Assembly: GCF_016920785.2 (NCBI RefSeq) | Contig: NW_024609839.1 | Span: 19,469,085-19,533,084 of the forward strand | Reading direction: 5' to 3' | Source of the DNA: Ixodes scapularis | Taxonomy: Eukaryota > Arthropoda > Arachnida > Ixodida > Ixodidae | Length of the DNA: 64,000 nucleotides | Shown here: positions 1 to 12,600 of the stretch, piece by piece | Layout: every line of letters begins with the position of its first letter | Position numbering within the stretch: position 1 is the stretch's first letter | Made by a program: the position numbers and the translations under genes | Notes under the pieces: model-generated | What the model was told of the DNA's origin: nothing | The model's input: the letters and a program-made list of their open reading frames with translations, nothing else | The model's database searches: none

Positions 1-450
1 TAACATCCCCACTTCACTATCACCTCTACTGTGTAAGAGTGGGGCTGCTCATTGAGGTAGGAACTGTGTATTAGTGCTATTGCACGCTCGTTGCCTTGAA
101 CAAAGTATCTAAACCAAGCTATCTTTTTTATGGTCTTAGTTTTCAAGCGTAAGCTATGTGGGAGTATGTGCATGGATGTATATATTCCTCTTTCTGGAAT
201 CTTCTTTGCAAATTACGAAGCTCTGTGTAGAAAAATTTTCAGTTTTCTAGACACCGGGTTGTGCAGACATAGATATTGTACATTTCAAGAAAAGCCAAGT
301 CTAACTGCAACTTTTAAATGAAAGAGTACAGTTGCTGACCAGGTGGAAACGGCAGGACTCGTCTTGGTTGGTGACCACAGTCTGTGCCATATCCACGGTC
401 CAGAACGGATGCGAAGCCCTTTAATTTTGTTGTGTTGGTCCACTTTTTAG

Positions 451-600
451 GATGTGGAGGCAGAGCGGGACGCGATGGCGAAGGAGCTTGACAAGCTCCG
501 CAAAGAGCTGCAGGCGGAATTTCTGCGGAACGTCGAGCTGCGGAACAGGGCCAAGATCCTCTCCAAAGACCTGGATTTCCGGAAGTCCCTCTACGAGAAG
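451..600 (+). CDS. Lam: lamin exon, end of coil 1B
   Basis: Fifty codons starting DVEAERDAMAKELDKLRK and ending DLDFRKSLYEK. The acceptor is CTTTTTAG just before 451 and the donor is GTGAGC at 601; both ends are phase 0. The heptad pattern of leucines and charged residues and the FRKSLYE ending match the end of lamin coil 1B (vertebrate lamins have F-x-K-x-x-Y-E-E here). The preceding coding exon is upstream of the window. Confidence 0.9.
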
Positions 601-3600
601 GTGAGCATCAGAATGAAACGTCGCAGAGTAAGCGTGCTTCCCAAGGACCTTTCTAGAATTTCCGGACAATGGGGAGCATGTGGAAGGAGGACCCGCAAAA
701 GCTCTTGAAATTTCCTTGCATGTGAATTTAGAAAATTCAGTCTGATCGGCAACTGCGTGAATTCAGTGGGCGAAGTATGCAAAAGGCTGTATTTTCAAAA
801 GCGTTCTGCTTTCTAATGTTAGTGATGTGATGCCATAAAATCCTGTGAAAATACCCTCCTTCCGACGGGTAGCCCATTCGATTTTCCTAGCTAAATATTC
901 ATAGTGGAAAAACTCCAACGACCGCACGCGGATCGCGCGGTCGATGCGATTTCCGTTGACAAGAATCTCATCAACTGCGCGATCCGTGGGATTGGTACGC
1001 GTGGCAAGCACATTTGTAGTGCGTTTCTTCGTTTTTTGTCTGCAATATGCAGAGATAAACACAAAGACAAGTGTTCATCACGACACCGGTTTCCGTGACG
1101 GGCAAGTTTGGAGCAGACTACTGCACGGTCATTGCAGTATGAAACTCAAATCTGCTGCATCCACAATCTACGGCAGTGGTTCTCAAATGAGGGTCCGCGG
1201 ACCCTTTGGGGTCCGCGAAGCCCTGCCTCCTGGCGATAAAACTTGTCTTTTTTGCAGATTAAGAATAAACCTTCCATTTCTTGGGTGTGTTTTCTCGTGT
1301 ATACGTCAATAAGAGAAATCCACTTCAGGCTAGCCCTTAGTTACATCCATTTATTAAATCACTATCATAATTAATCAATAACTTTTCCTTCCCCTCACCG
1401 CGAATGGGGTCCTCCATCATATCCGGCGATCCACAAGGGGTCCGCGAAACATCAGTGGTTGAGAACCACTGATCTACGGTATCCTTTCCCGTGACAGAGT
1501 TTGTAGCGAATTCTCGCGTTTTTATTGCATCGTGAAACGCAAACTCGCCACATCCGTGATTCGTGGTGACGCTTTCCGTGTAGCATGTTTTATAATCCTG
1601 GTGTTCGTCGCTAACTTGATAAAATTGCTGTGCCACCCCATCTTTCCACAAGTTGTCTCTATTTTGGGTGAACGTCCACAAGGAATTTTTTGGTATTTGA
1701 TGTATCGGCCAGAGGGGTTCACAAATTAATCGAAGAATGCCTTAATTAAACGGGCGACAGAACAATGCGTTCCATCGGCCGTTCATTCGTACCCAGCTTC
1801 TATGCGCTCAGTTTGCTGGATCACGGAGCGCATACTAGTTCAGTGAAAACACTATCATCGTACCGTGGTACAATTTCGGTTTTGCCCGTGAGTCAAAATT
1901 CGTATCTCAACATAAATATTAACAAAAACAATTTTTTTTACAAACGTTTTGAGACATGTCCGTCCAAACCAGGTAGAAAAGAAAATTGCCTATGTTTAGT
2001 GTCCATTCAAAAAAGTACTCCGGCAATTTTTTTTTTAGCTACCCTAAGTAACTATTTTTGCAATCGCTGGAATAGCATGCCCTTTCCGGCATGCTATTCA
2101 GTGTCGCGAAATTCAGAAAAAAAGACCGCATCTCCACGTTCTGAATGATATTGATTGGGATAAAGCTCTGCTGTATGCTGATGATACTGATATTTTTTTA
2201 TTGCTCATAGTTAGTGCTGAGTTGCGGGTTGCGTTTCGACTTCATTGTTACTGCTTTGTGGTAGGTGAAATGCGGTGCCAGGGGTTCTTCTAGCAGATCA
2301 GCTTGGATCCGCTAGAAGCCGTGGGAACGGATCTCCACCGCTTAAGTCAACGGTCCATGTCAGAAAGAGAATATATGGTATGGAACGTAGTTATATACGC
2401 ATTTGAGCATTTCACCGCAGCGCCCTCTCGTCTATAAACGTTGAGCCAATGCATGCAAAGTTTAACACGATTATATACGCATCTGACCGCAGCGCCCTCC
2501 TGTATTGACGTTGAGCTGCTACATGCAACGTTTCATCCATGGCGAACCCCAGCTCTTGTGTTACTACCACATCTCAGAGCCCCCTACTCGTCCCGCAGTC
2601 GTGGCCGAGTGGTTATGGTGATGGACTAGAAATCCATTGGGGTTTCCCCACACAGACTCAAATCCTGTCGACTGCGCCAAGAGTGTTTTCTTTTTATGTG
2701 AGCAAAGACGCCGGCCGGACGGACGGACGGAGAAGGCTAGACCCCAAGGAGCTTCGCCCCTAATAGCTATTGTGAAATCGGCAAATGAAAATGACTCCAA
2801 AACCAAGATTCAAATGTACCCTCGCTTTTCAATGCCGTGACATTAGAGGAAAGGCAGGCTTGCAGGTTGAGCGGGCAGTATGGGAATTGACTGTGCCCAG
2901 CGTTCGTTCTGTGCTGCTGGGCAAAGACTGGAGCCAACTTCCAAAGCATTCCTTTGACACCATGAAACTAATCTGTTGGGAATAGTCTACAGCCCAAAGA
3001 GCAAACCCCTGCCTTCCCCTGAGGTCACCTCTTCATTGTGGCCAGTGGACTCGCTTTGAAGGACAAGGTGAGGATGACAATTGTAAGTTCAAAAGCAGAT
3101 TTTTTTTTATTTTGGCACAATATTTGGGTTACTTTTTCAGTGATCTTTTTTGGCGTGTTTAACGAATTTCCAGGCAAATCTGGCACTACGACGACAATGC
3201 CAGAGGACACCTTCAAGGGAACGACATCCATGCCCCCCCCCCCCGCCCCCCCCCCCCCCCCCTAAACCTTCCCTTGCCCTGGCGTGGGTGCCATTGCTCA
3301 ATGCAGGAGCTCCTGGAGGTGCGCGTGGCCAAGCAGACGGAGACCACGGAGATCGACGGGCGGCTGAGGGAAGACTACGAGCTGCGCCTGGCGGACACGC
3401 TGATGAAGCTGCGAGAACTGTACGAGTCGCAGATGCAGCTCGACCGGGAGAAAACGCAGAACATCTACGAGAACAAGATGCGTGACCTGCAGAGACTGCT
3501 CGAGCAGAGCTCCAGCGACAGTTCCAGCAAGATGGAGGAGATGCGGGCGTACAAGTCGCGCCTCGAGGGACTCAACTCCAAGATCTCGGAGCTCGAGTCG

Positions 3601-6600
3601 CAGGTCAGGGACGTCTTCCTTTTTGTGCAGAATTCGTTGGGGTTAGGGTGTTAAGAATAGATTTCGCAGGCTCTATTGTGCAAACAGACCTGGGGTCACA
3701 GATTGCATCCAGGGCAAACTTCTAGCACAAAGAAATCGAAATCGCTTTGCACTGAATTCTTCTTTAAATTCAGTTAGGTAATTGGCACGACACGGCATCA
3801 CTTTCCACACTATGTTTGGCGGGAAGATGGACGTCGGGTCAAATCACGACAATCGTGCGACCTCAGTTTCTCTGCTGAATTTGGAGGAGAAATATATGTT
3901 GCGTGTCGAAAATTTGTTCAAATAAATGTTTCGGGGAAATTGGCGTGCTAGTCCTCCGCAGCAGTTTCTCCAGAATTCTTCTCGTCGAGTTTATTGAGCG
4001 CGCTACACCTCAGAGTCAGAGCCATGTAGAGTTTCTAACACAGAAACAAATTCTGTGTTGGAAACTCTGCGTAGTTGTAGCTCTGAGGTGTACTGCACTC
4101 AACGATGTAGAGATGCGGAGAGCGTTATCAGCGGGTGAAGCAGAGGCCGGATTCTCAAAGCGAACTTACGACGAAAAAAATGCGTACTACAAATTTGAGA
4201 GAAAATCCGTATTCTCGAAACGAAATTGTCGTAACTTTTGCGCAGGTTACGACAAAATCCTACGACAGCTCCGAAGCTGTCTTACGCCCTTTCTATGATC
4301 AAAATAACATGGCCGACAACGTCGCTCAGTTGCTCGGTCGCGACGACCCAACGGACATTTATTTTTCTACCTGCTCTTCTTGCTCGTCCCGACTTCAAGC
4401 AGCAAGAAAAAAATGAAGAAGTACTTGAAACCTACCACGACGAACATGAACGCTGGATCCACAGACACCCGGAAAAGGCAACAAAGGCGACGATCCCACC
4501 GACCAAGCGAGCTCGGCAGAATATGAAGGCCTAGCAGGCACTCCGACCCGTTCCGGCGCAGCATTGCTCAGACGGTCTTTGGCCAAGACCGCCTGCCCAC
4601 GACCGGCTGGCTTCCTGAATGGAATATGCCCGCGCGACCCTTGTGGACACTCCCGTTTGATAGCTGAACTAAATTTCAGAGGTCAACCGATTCCCGTTAT
4701 CATCTCGATCACCTTGTTTTCCGAGGCAGCGGTGACGAACGCTGTCGTCGAAAAGGGACTCCTCGATTCTACCTCCCTGTTGTGTGGTATAGAGCTCAAA
4801 TAAACGCCGTATGGATTACCTTCGCAACACGGTATGTACATTTCCTTATTAGCATGCCATTTTTAACTGTCGAGCTGTATATCAGTTTGTGGGAGCTACG
4901 CGATGCCGGTCCAACCTTTCTTTGCCGACTGTCACGTCAGTATCGAGTTGCAATCACAGAAGATCGGTTCCGAAGCGCTTACCGAAACGCAGTCTGATTC
5001 CAGCACTTCGATCAAACGCACGCGTCCGCTCAGAGTGTGAACAGGTATTTGCGTGACTCTTGCTGACACTCTCGTAGTTCAAACGTATCTTTTTTAACGT
5101 CGGCTCGCTCCTGCATTTCCGAGGCCGCGAGAAACGCCGCGGCGGTTTGTTTCCTTCTACGTCGCTTTGCAAACGACTGGCACGGGGCTTTTACCAACGA
5201 TGACAGTTGTGTTGGCTTCGTAGCGATCGAGTTTGTAGCAGTCAACGAAGCATTTAAATCGTGTTAGCGTCGATATACCACTGCACGGACACGAACCCCA
5301 GACAAGCGGTGGTGGAAAGGTCGCCCGTGTTTATGAGAATCAGCTTGAACACTACACATTTACACACAGACAGGACAGGACGTACACAGAGCTGTCTATC
5401 AACGAGTGGTTAGCCTGTGTTTGTTATTAACAATCCAAGTGCTCCGAACTGTGCCTAGCTCTCTAATTGGTTGTTCGTTTTGCCGAAGACGCCGTTGCCA
5501 TAGCAACAGCACCTGAAGTCATCGTTTCTCCGTAAGAGGTCGTAACTTTCCTCCTCTCACTTAAGAACGCGTTTGTGAATACAGTTCTCGCCTCATCTTA
5601 CGATGATCGTAACTTTACGAACTTCGTAGCTAAGTTGTCGTAGGTAAGAGTTTTTTTATGAATCTGGCCTCAGATGAGCTGCACTCGTTCTGAACAGTTT
5701 GGGGGACAACTCCGGGGTGACGGGTTAGGCTTGTACAAAATGGTCGAGTGTCGACAGTGCGCATACTTGGGAACCAGGTCCAACTAGCCCCCCCCCCCCC
5801 CCCCCCCCAATTGATCAAGATCAATAGGGGGGGGGGGGGAGACTAGTTGGCTGAACATCTAGACTTTGAGTTAACAAGCGCAAATGACTAAGGGAAGGGG
5901 ACAGGACAGAGTGCTCACTTACAACTGTCGATATTATAGAGCGTGTTGAGAAAGACAAGGTGAAAGTGAAAAATAATAGAAAGTTAGAAATAAACTCTGA
6001 GCTGCTATTAAGACAAAATAATTAGCTTTAAAAATCGAAATAAACATTTTTTTAAGAATATACTTAAAAAAAAATTGGAATGGCATGGATACTGAGAGTA
6101 GCATATCCCATGTCGGCGCTACAGTCCACGCCAGGCGTCATGAGCATTTGATTCACTGTTGCCTTCAAGATAGACTTTCTAGCCGCACAGTGAATAAACT
6201 GCTCATGACGCCTGGCACGGGCTGTAGCGCGTATTTTCTTCTTCTCCTCTGGGTGCCGACATGGGATACGGTGCTCTCGGCATCCATGTCATTACAACTA
6301 AATATTTTCTCTTAGTGGCAGCTGAGAGTTTATTTCTATCTTTCTCTTCTCCTTTTTCACTTCCACCTTGTTTTCCCCTACATGCTCTATTAAACTGACA
6401 GTTGTCAGTAAGCCCACCGTCCTGTCCCTTTCTTCTCAGTCGTTTGCGCTTGTTACCAAGTCTAGAGTTGATGCCCAACATTTTCGGTACTCAAAGATAG
6501 TTCAGGTGCGGTGCCTCGACCAAGTCTCCAACCGGTGTTTTAACAACGTCCTTACAAATGACCTCAATTTCCACGCAATGACTCGTAGAAGTTTCGTCGC

Positions 6601-9600
6601 CCTCCACGGTCGTGGCGGTGTCGCAGCAGTCGAAGTGGCAGACTCCTGCTGTGCAGCAGGTCGCTTTCCAGTTCTTCAGTTCACGGAAGCTTGGCAGGGG
6701 CGGCACAGCCGCGCCATTTGGATACAATCACAATTTCCTGCGCCTGGCGGTGCCAAAAGCCTGAAATCGGCCGTAATTGTGCCGCGCTGCTCCGAAGATT
6801 ACGGCGACGCTACGTTTAGCGGATGGCGAAACCTCAGTCGACCACCTTGGCTATTTCGTTGCCAGGTGCTGCAAGACGCCACCCGATTCCTTGGTTCAGC
6901 CATATCTGTCAATCCATCCATCCGATGGATTCGATGTATCATACATCCTAGCCATCGTACTGCTGCGTCATACATTGTACAGTCGGGGACAAAAATCCCC
7001 AGGACGCGCGAGCTGCGACTGAAACGTATTGCTCTGCCATCTGCCGGCGGACCGCCTGGTTTCGAGATCACAGAAAAGCGCATGCGCGTCCTACTGAGTC
7101 TGCAAGCATGTGTGTTTTTCCGCTTTTCTGCGGCGCGGCGCCTAACTCGGAATCGGGCGCGTGGTACCGCTTCGGAGATAGCGCTTGCGGCTGACGAGCG
7201 TCTGCTACACATTCCAAAACTGGAAATACCGCCTGCGGCATTGTGCTGCATTTCGCCGTGGCAGCGCATCTTGCTTTATAACCAGCTGGGCTTATCGTTC
7301 AGTTGAGCATCCGTGACGCCCTGCTTCATAGTTGCCATGTCAGTAAGCGCGGTGAGCGCTATCTCCGAGGCGGTACCACGCGCCCGATTCCGAGTTAGGC
7401 GCCGCGACGCAGAAAAGCGGCAAAACACACATGCTTGCAGGCACAGTAGGACGCGCATGCGCTTTTGTGTGATCTCGAAACCAGGCGACCCGCCGGCAGA
7501 TGGCAGAGCGATGCGTTATAGTCGCAGCTCGCGCGTCCTGGGAACTTTTGCCCCACACTGTACATGTACATTTATATTGTACGTATACAATGTAGCATCT
7601 AAAATTTGTTGCCGAGTCTTGCCCCTTCGGTTTTAATTAAATTTTTTTCTAAAATAAATTTCATTGTATGTGCGATTTGAGATATATTTTGCACTAAATT
7701 TTAATGCAATTATTTCCAACACTTGTAGTACCAACCTCATTGGTTTAAGTTGAACTCGTGTACAACTGGCCGAGATGCTTTGTTAAAATTTAATTTAATT
7801 TTATTACCTTAAAGGGCAACTGAAAATAAAGTTTTTTTGTTGTTCTTTTTCTAAGAAGTTGTGCAAAGATTTTAACGTTGAAATAATTGGCATCTTTTGC
7901 TTTTCACATTGTTCATCTTGTCACAAAGAACGGAAAACACACCTCCTTCCTTCGAAATGTTGCGATTCCGCCGCGTAATCGAGAGGTAAAAATTAAAATA
8001 TCCCGCGACCTGCAGCCGCGAGCGGTGGCCATAGGAAACAGGTTGCATGACGTGAATGGGGTGTCTTTTAGAAAGATCGCAAGTTGTGCGAATACCTGCT
8101 CGATAAAAAGTCACTTTTTTATAAATCTTGTTGTTTCAACATGAATATAAATGTGTCAAAAACCTGGTATCATCGACAAATCTTTTATTATACGGAGTTT
8201 TAGTGGCGCCATCTATCCTAGGTCCACAAAACCGTCAGCTCCATCTGCTACCGCGAACAGCCGCAAGAAGCCGGAGGGGGACAGAACCGGAAGGGAATGG
8301 CCGGACCCCGATGAAACTTTCCTCCTTTCACCATATTGTTCGCGTTGCGCTGGCTGCGCCCGCCAGCACGTAGTCACGCGGTCGCGAGCGGATGAGTTAT
8401 CACTGCCCACAGATGGCTCTAAAGAGGAAGCTTCACCGGAACCCCGCGTAAACCCTATTGACGTCACAGCGCACGTGACTAGGAAGATGGTGAAGGAGTT
8501 GAGAGGTGCCGAAAACCTCAATCTTTGTCCATTTTTAAAATAAAAAATAGGACATGCAGGCAAAATCGGTTTTTCTTCTTTACTTCAGACAGGTCAAGAC
8601 ACCAACTCCCAAATTATTTAAGCAAAGCACTGAAACTGTCGCAGAGCTCCTTTAAATAAAATTATAACATGCCTGTGAAAATTTTTTTTTAATTTTCTTT
8701 AGTGCAATATCGACGGTGCGAGATGCGATTTAGTTGGTAGTCACCTTGTTTCCACTCGTTTGTTCTCGGCATTTCGAGCGTGTTGAGGAGAAGTGGATCG
8801 GCTTGACCATCACGTTAAGGTGGAGAGAGTGAATGACCATTTCATGATGTCGTGGACTTCGCACGCTGTTGTGACCGAGAAGCTCTCCAGGCCAGGGCAG
8901 GAATCGCAGGACGACTCCTGGTAGGAAGATTGGGAAGAGACCGTGACTTGAGTCTTCCCGCCGCAGAACCTGTCCCTGACGGCCCGTGTGCGAGACCTGG
9001 AGCGTCTGCTGGACCAGGAGCGGGAGTGGCAGGGCCGGGCCCTGATGGCCAAGGAGGAAGAGATCTCCCGGTTGCGGGCGGAGATCGAGGACCAGCTGCG
9101 GGAGTACCAGAACCTGCTGGACATCAAGGTGGCTCTGGACCTCGAGACTGCCGCGTACCGCTAGCTCCTGGAGGGCGAAGAGTCCCGGCTGCACATTACG
9201 CCCAGTGAGTCCGTAGAGTTGATGTGAGAATCTCGGGGTGGGGGTTCGCGATGGGAGCAGAACGCGGCGAATTACGTAAGCGCTGGAGTAAGTAATCCCG
9301 AGTGAAATGAGAAAAAAAGCTACAGAAGGGCGGAATACGAGAGCAGACAATAGGTTGGCCGGGCTTTTGCTAGTACAATCGTTAGGGCGCTTGTAAACTT
9401 TTTGTTGTATAGAATGTCATACGTCTGTGTTTTTCTTTGTGCAAGTACGAAACAAACCTGAAGTAGGTGCAGATCTTGCAACTGATGCTTTTTTGCTTCT
9501 TTGTCTGAAAGCATTGCCAGTGATCTGGGCCCTTGGGAAACAGCCATTCCAAACCGGCCCAAATGCATGCGACGTTTCCCCGTGGAAAATTATATTAACT

Positions 9601-12600
9601 CTTAAAAATGATCTAGAGGAAAGGGTTCCATGCATTTCGGCCACTTTGGAATGTGTTGGTCCCGATAACGCCACGTTGCTGGTGTCGCTTTGTTACACAC
9701 AAAGAACTTCTTCAAAATGAGCAGGGAAACCTCGCCCGTCGTGGTTCTCTTTACGCAATGCGTAAAAATGATGTTGGCGATCCTTTGGGAGCAACTCCGA
9801 CTCGTCGCAGCGAAAGAAACTCGCCTAACCTATTGCCGTATTTTTTTTTCCACTTTTTAATCGCCCTTGCGGAGACTCTTTCCACGCACCGCACCACCAC
9901 CACCACCCAGAAGACAAGGCTTGCACATTACGTTGTCTGCTCTTTTCACGGAAGATCCTGGCACGGGATTGTAGGCGCACACGTGCGATCGCCGGTTTTC
10001 CTTTTTTTTTCTTAGAATCAAAAGTGCTGTCGTCAAAACTGCTAGTGTAGGGGGCACATATTTGGGAACGCAACGTGAACTGTAAAACGCAAAGACCACT
10101 AGCGTCCGTAAAAAGCAAACTGCGAAAAAGCAGCATTGTCGTGGTGGTTCCGACGACATTGCTCAGCGCGCATTAACGTCGCAAAACCAAACTCCATACA
10201 GAGGACGCTGCCTTTAATTTTTTTTGCGCCTCCTTTCTTGTACGCAATGAGACTCCTCGCTTTTATGCCCCTCCCCTTTCGTGCGAAGGGACGGATTTTG
10301 TCAGACTCGCTCGTCGTGTAGCGCAGTCAAGGGCGGGCAATGGAGGCGAGCGACGCGTTAACCGTGTCGCACACACGCGATACACCGTGCGAGATGCGAA
10401 CGATATTTCGTCCCTCTCAGGCGCATCTACCAGCGGGGCTGAGATGTACCCCAGTCCGCTGCTCCGAGGCGCCAAGCGCAGGCGGACCTTCTCCCACCGG
10501 GAGGAGCAGTCAAACTTCGACGTCCAGGTCTCCGCATCCGCCAAGGGGGACCTGGAGATCTCGGACCACTGCCCGAACGAAAAATACGTCATCGTAAAGA
10601 ACAAGGGCACGAAGGTTGGTAAACGTCGCCCTCGTCTGCCATCTAAAGCCCCCTAGACGTCTCCTGGGTAAGGCCGTGGTGCCGAATTTTCGACGTCTTC
10701 TGAAGGGGCAAACGCGGGGGCATAGGGTGGACCCAAGTGCTGCGACGGCGTTTAGCCGACGGTCAAGTTCTCGTCGATTAAAGACAAGTCTTCATCAGAC
10801 GCTGATGTGGCACTTGATCAATCAATGCCCCGTGTTGCCTCTTTAGGCGGCGTTTAGAATCAATAACTGCAGCCTTGTTATCTAGGAGCTGTAAGGCCAA
10901 TGCTTGGAAGCCTGTGACATGAAAGGGAAATCATGTTTGAATTGCACAAAGCCTAACACCGTCTTGTCGGAAGTCGGAACACAACCAAGGGCTGAAATAA
11001 TCTCAAGCGGATGTGCTCGGAAGTGTGAGGTCACAGCACATTTGATGGCGACACCGCGGAGGCGCCAATTGTTTGCTCGAAAAAACGCCAAAACATAGGG
11101 CCAAAACGACGGGGCTCGCACCATGACGCGAGCCCTGTCAAACAGGACCGGTCCGGGTTTCCTTGTTCTCCCGTGCCTATTCAACGCCTGTGGAGAGCGG
11201 GGCAACTGAAACGGTTAGGTTCTGATCCGTTGCCACCACAAGTGGCGAAACTCGCAAACACGCCGTCAAGAAAAACGCGACATCACTAACGCAGAGGGGC
11301 TCGTTACAAACCTGATCCTTTTAGTTGCCCCCGCAGGAGTTGCATAGGTGCGAGAGTAAAGGAAAATCCGGTTCAGCAAAGTTTCACAGGATTTGTGCGC
11401 TTGTAGCTTGCCTGAGTACTTTCGCGGAGCGGTGCGGCTTTTAATTTCAGAGTGACGTGACGGCATTCGGTTTAATTTTTCTTCAATAATATGTTGGTGC
11501 TTTAAGAGCAAAAAATTGGTGTCTCTGGTCTAGCACAAACGTGGTTGACATTTCGACAATAAAATAGGCGCTCGAATATCGTCGCGCTATGTACTTGAAG
11601 CCGCTTGATATACTCTATTGGCTCGTGGCATAGCGACATTAGGACTTCAGGTAAAACAAAGTTTAACACATAGTTGAATTTTCTGCATTCTTTCCCAAGC
11701 TAAAGTAATCGTCGTGTTCGTATGTCTATACAGTGGGAAGTAGTCGCTCCGTGGACAGAAAATTTAGCCAGTGCAGTACGGCCACCAGCCTGGTGTTTTT
11801 TAACGTGCATCACGCAGTAGTGACACAAGGCTGCACGCCGGTATGATGCTCATTCACATTAGAACGGACAAGAGTGGATTGAGCACGTGATCCTTGAGCT
11901 CTGCGGCACGAATTTTCGTTGCACAAGCTGCAGTGCTTTCATACTCTATGCTACTGTTTCCCTGCCCCTCTCCTAAGAAGCAGGGGCATTGTTATCTGTA
12001 GATTGTGTTGTCGTTTACTTTCAGTGTTTGAAATTCCATTTCTATTTTCGTTTGCGTTGCTCGCAGACGTCTGCAACGATTGAACTCATTCGCAGTTAGC
12101 TTCACCAAGGCAAAGTTTTTTTCTCGAATCTCGACAAATTGGAGCAGCCTGGTATGGGTGGTGGAAATAAAACAGACGCTTCACTCTCGGTTAAAGGCCG
12201 GCCCGCAAGCAGAGAGAAGGAACCCGACCCTCACTTTCCTTCTCGCCACTGTGAAAGGAGGAAATTGCCTCTCGTTTCCTCCTCGCCATTTTCCGATCTT
12301 TTTTTTTTTTTTTGCCATTTGCCTGTTTTTTTTTTTTGTTTTTTTTTTGTTTTTTTTTACAAGTTTGGAGTGGAGGAAATGAAAGCTTCAAGGATTTGAA
12401 AAGATTATCCAGAAGCCAGCCGGCACACCTGCAACAAGGAGCTGAACCAACCGAGTAGCTGTTTTGAGCGAGCTTGGCACTTGCTCTTCCCGACGAGTTG
12501 CATTGGCTCTTCTTTAGCATGGGTTTGGAAGACGATTCTTTGCTGTTGTGAGAGCACAAATGCCTTGTTCTGCTCAAAGAAGTAGTCATTGAAGTATCAA

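Larger units (their letters stand above)
601..3306 (+). other. lamin intron with repeats
   Basis: A 2.7-kb intron. It holds a hAT MITE (1174-1471), a short perfect hairpin (2071-2098), an approximate 70-80-bp direct duplication around the motif GCAGCGCCCTC (about 2393-2530), a tRNA-Ser-like locus (2595-2676) and a long poly-C tract (3233-3262) shortly before the next exon. No coding signal was seen. Confidence 0.8.
3604..8966 (+). other. lamin intron, element-dense
   Basis: A 5.4-kb intron almost filled by repeats: a 90-nt hairpin (4003-4093), a TIR element (4143-5671), a C/G homopolymer hairpin (5780-5850), a long foldback (5851-6482), one copy of an interspersed repeat (about 6660-7780) split by a mariner-type MITE (6980-7560), and a possible TTAA-flanked element (7813-8651). 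About 8652-8966 shows nothing recognisable before the acceptor. Confidence 0.75.

Noticed and set aside
6368..7306. 312-codon open frame
   Set aside because: It runs through a foldback end, an interspersed repeat and a mariner-type MITE. Composition is not protein-like and no domain is visible.
9162..9164. Stop codon readthrough or adenosine editing rescuing the lamin
   Set aside because: Editing would give Trp in place of the expected Lys, and the accompanying Ile-to-Thr change is not explained. A base error, null allele or pseudogene is simpler.
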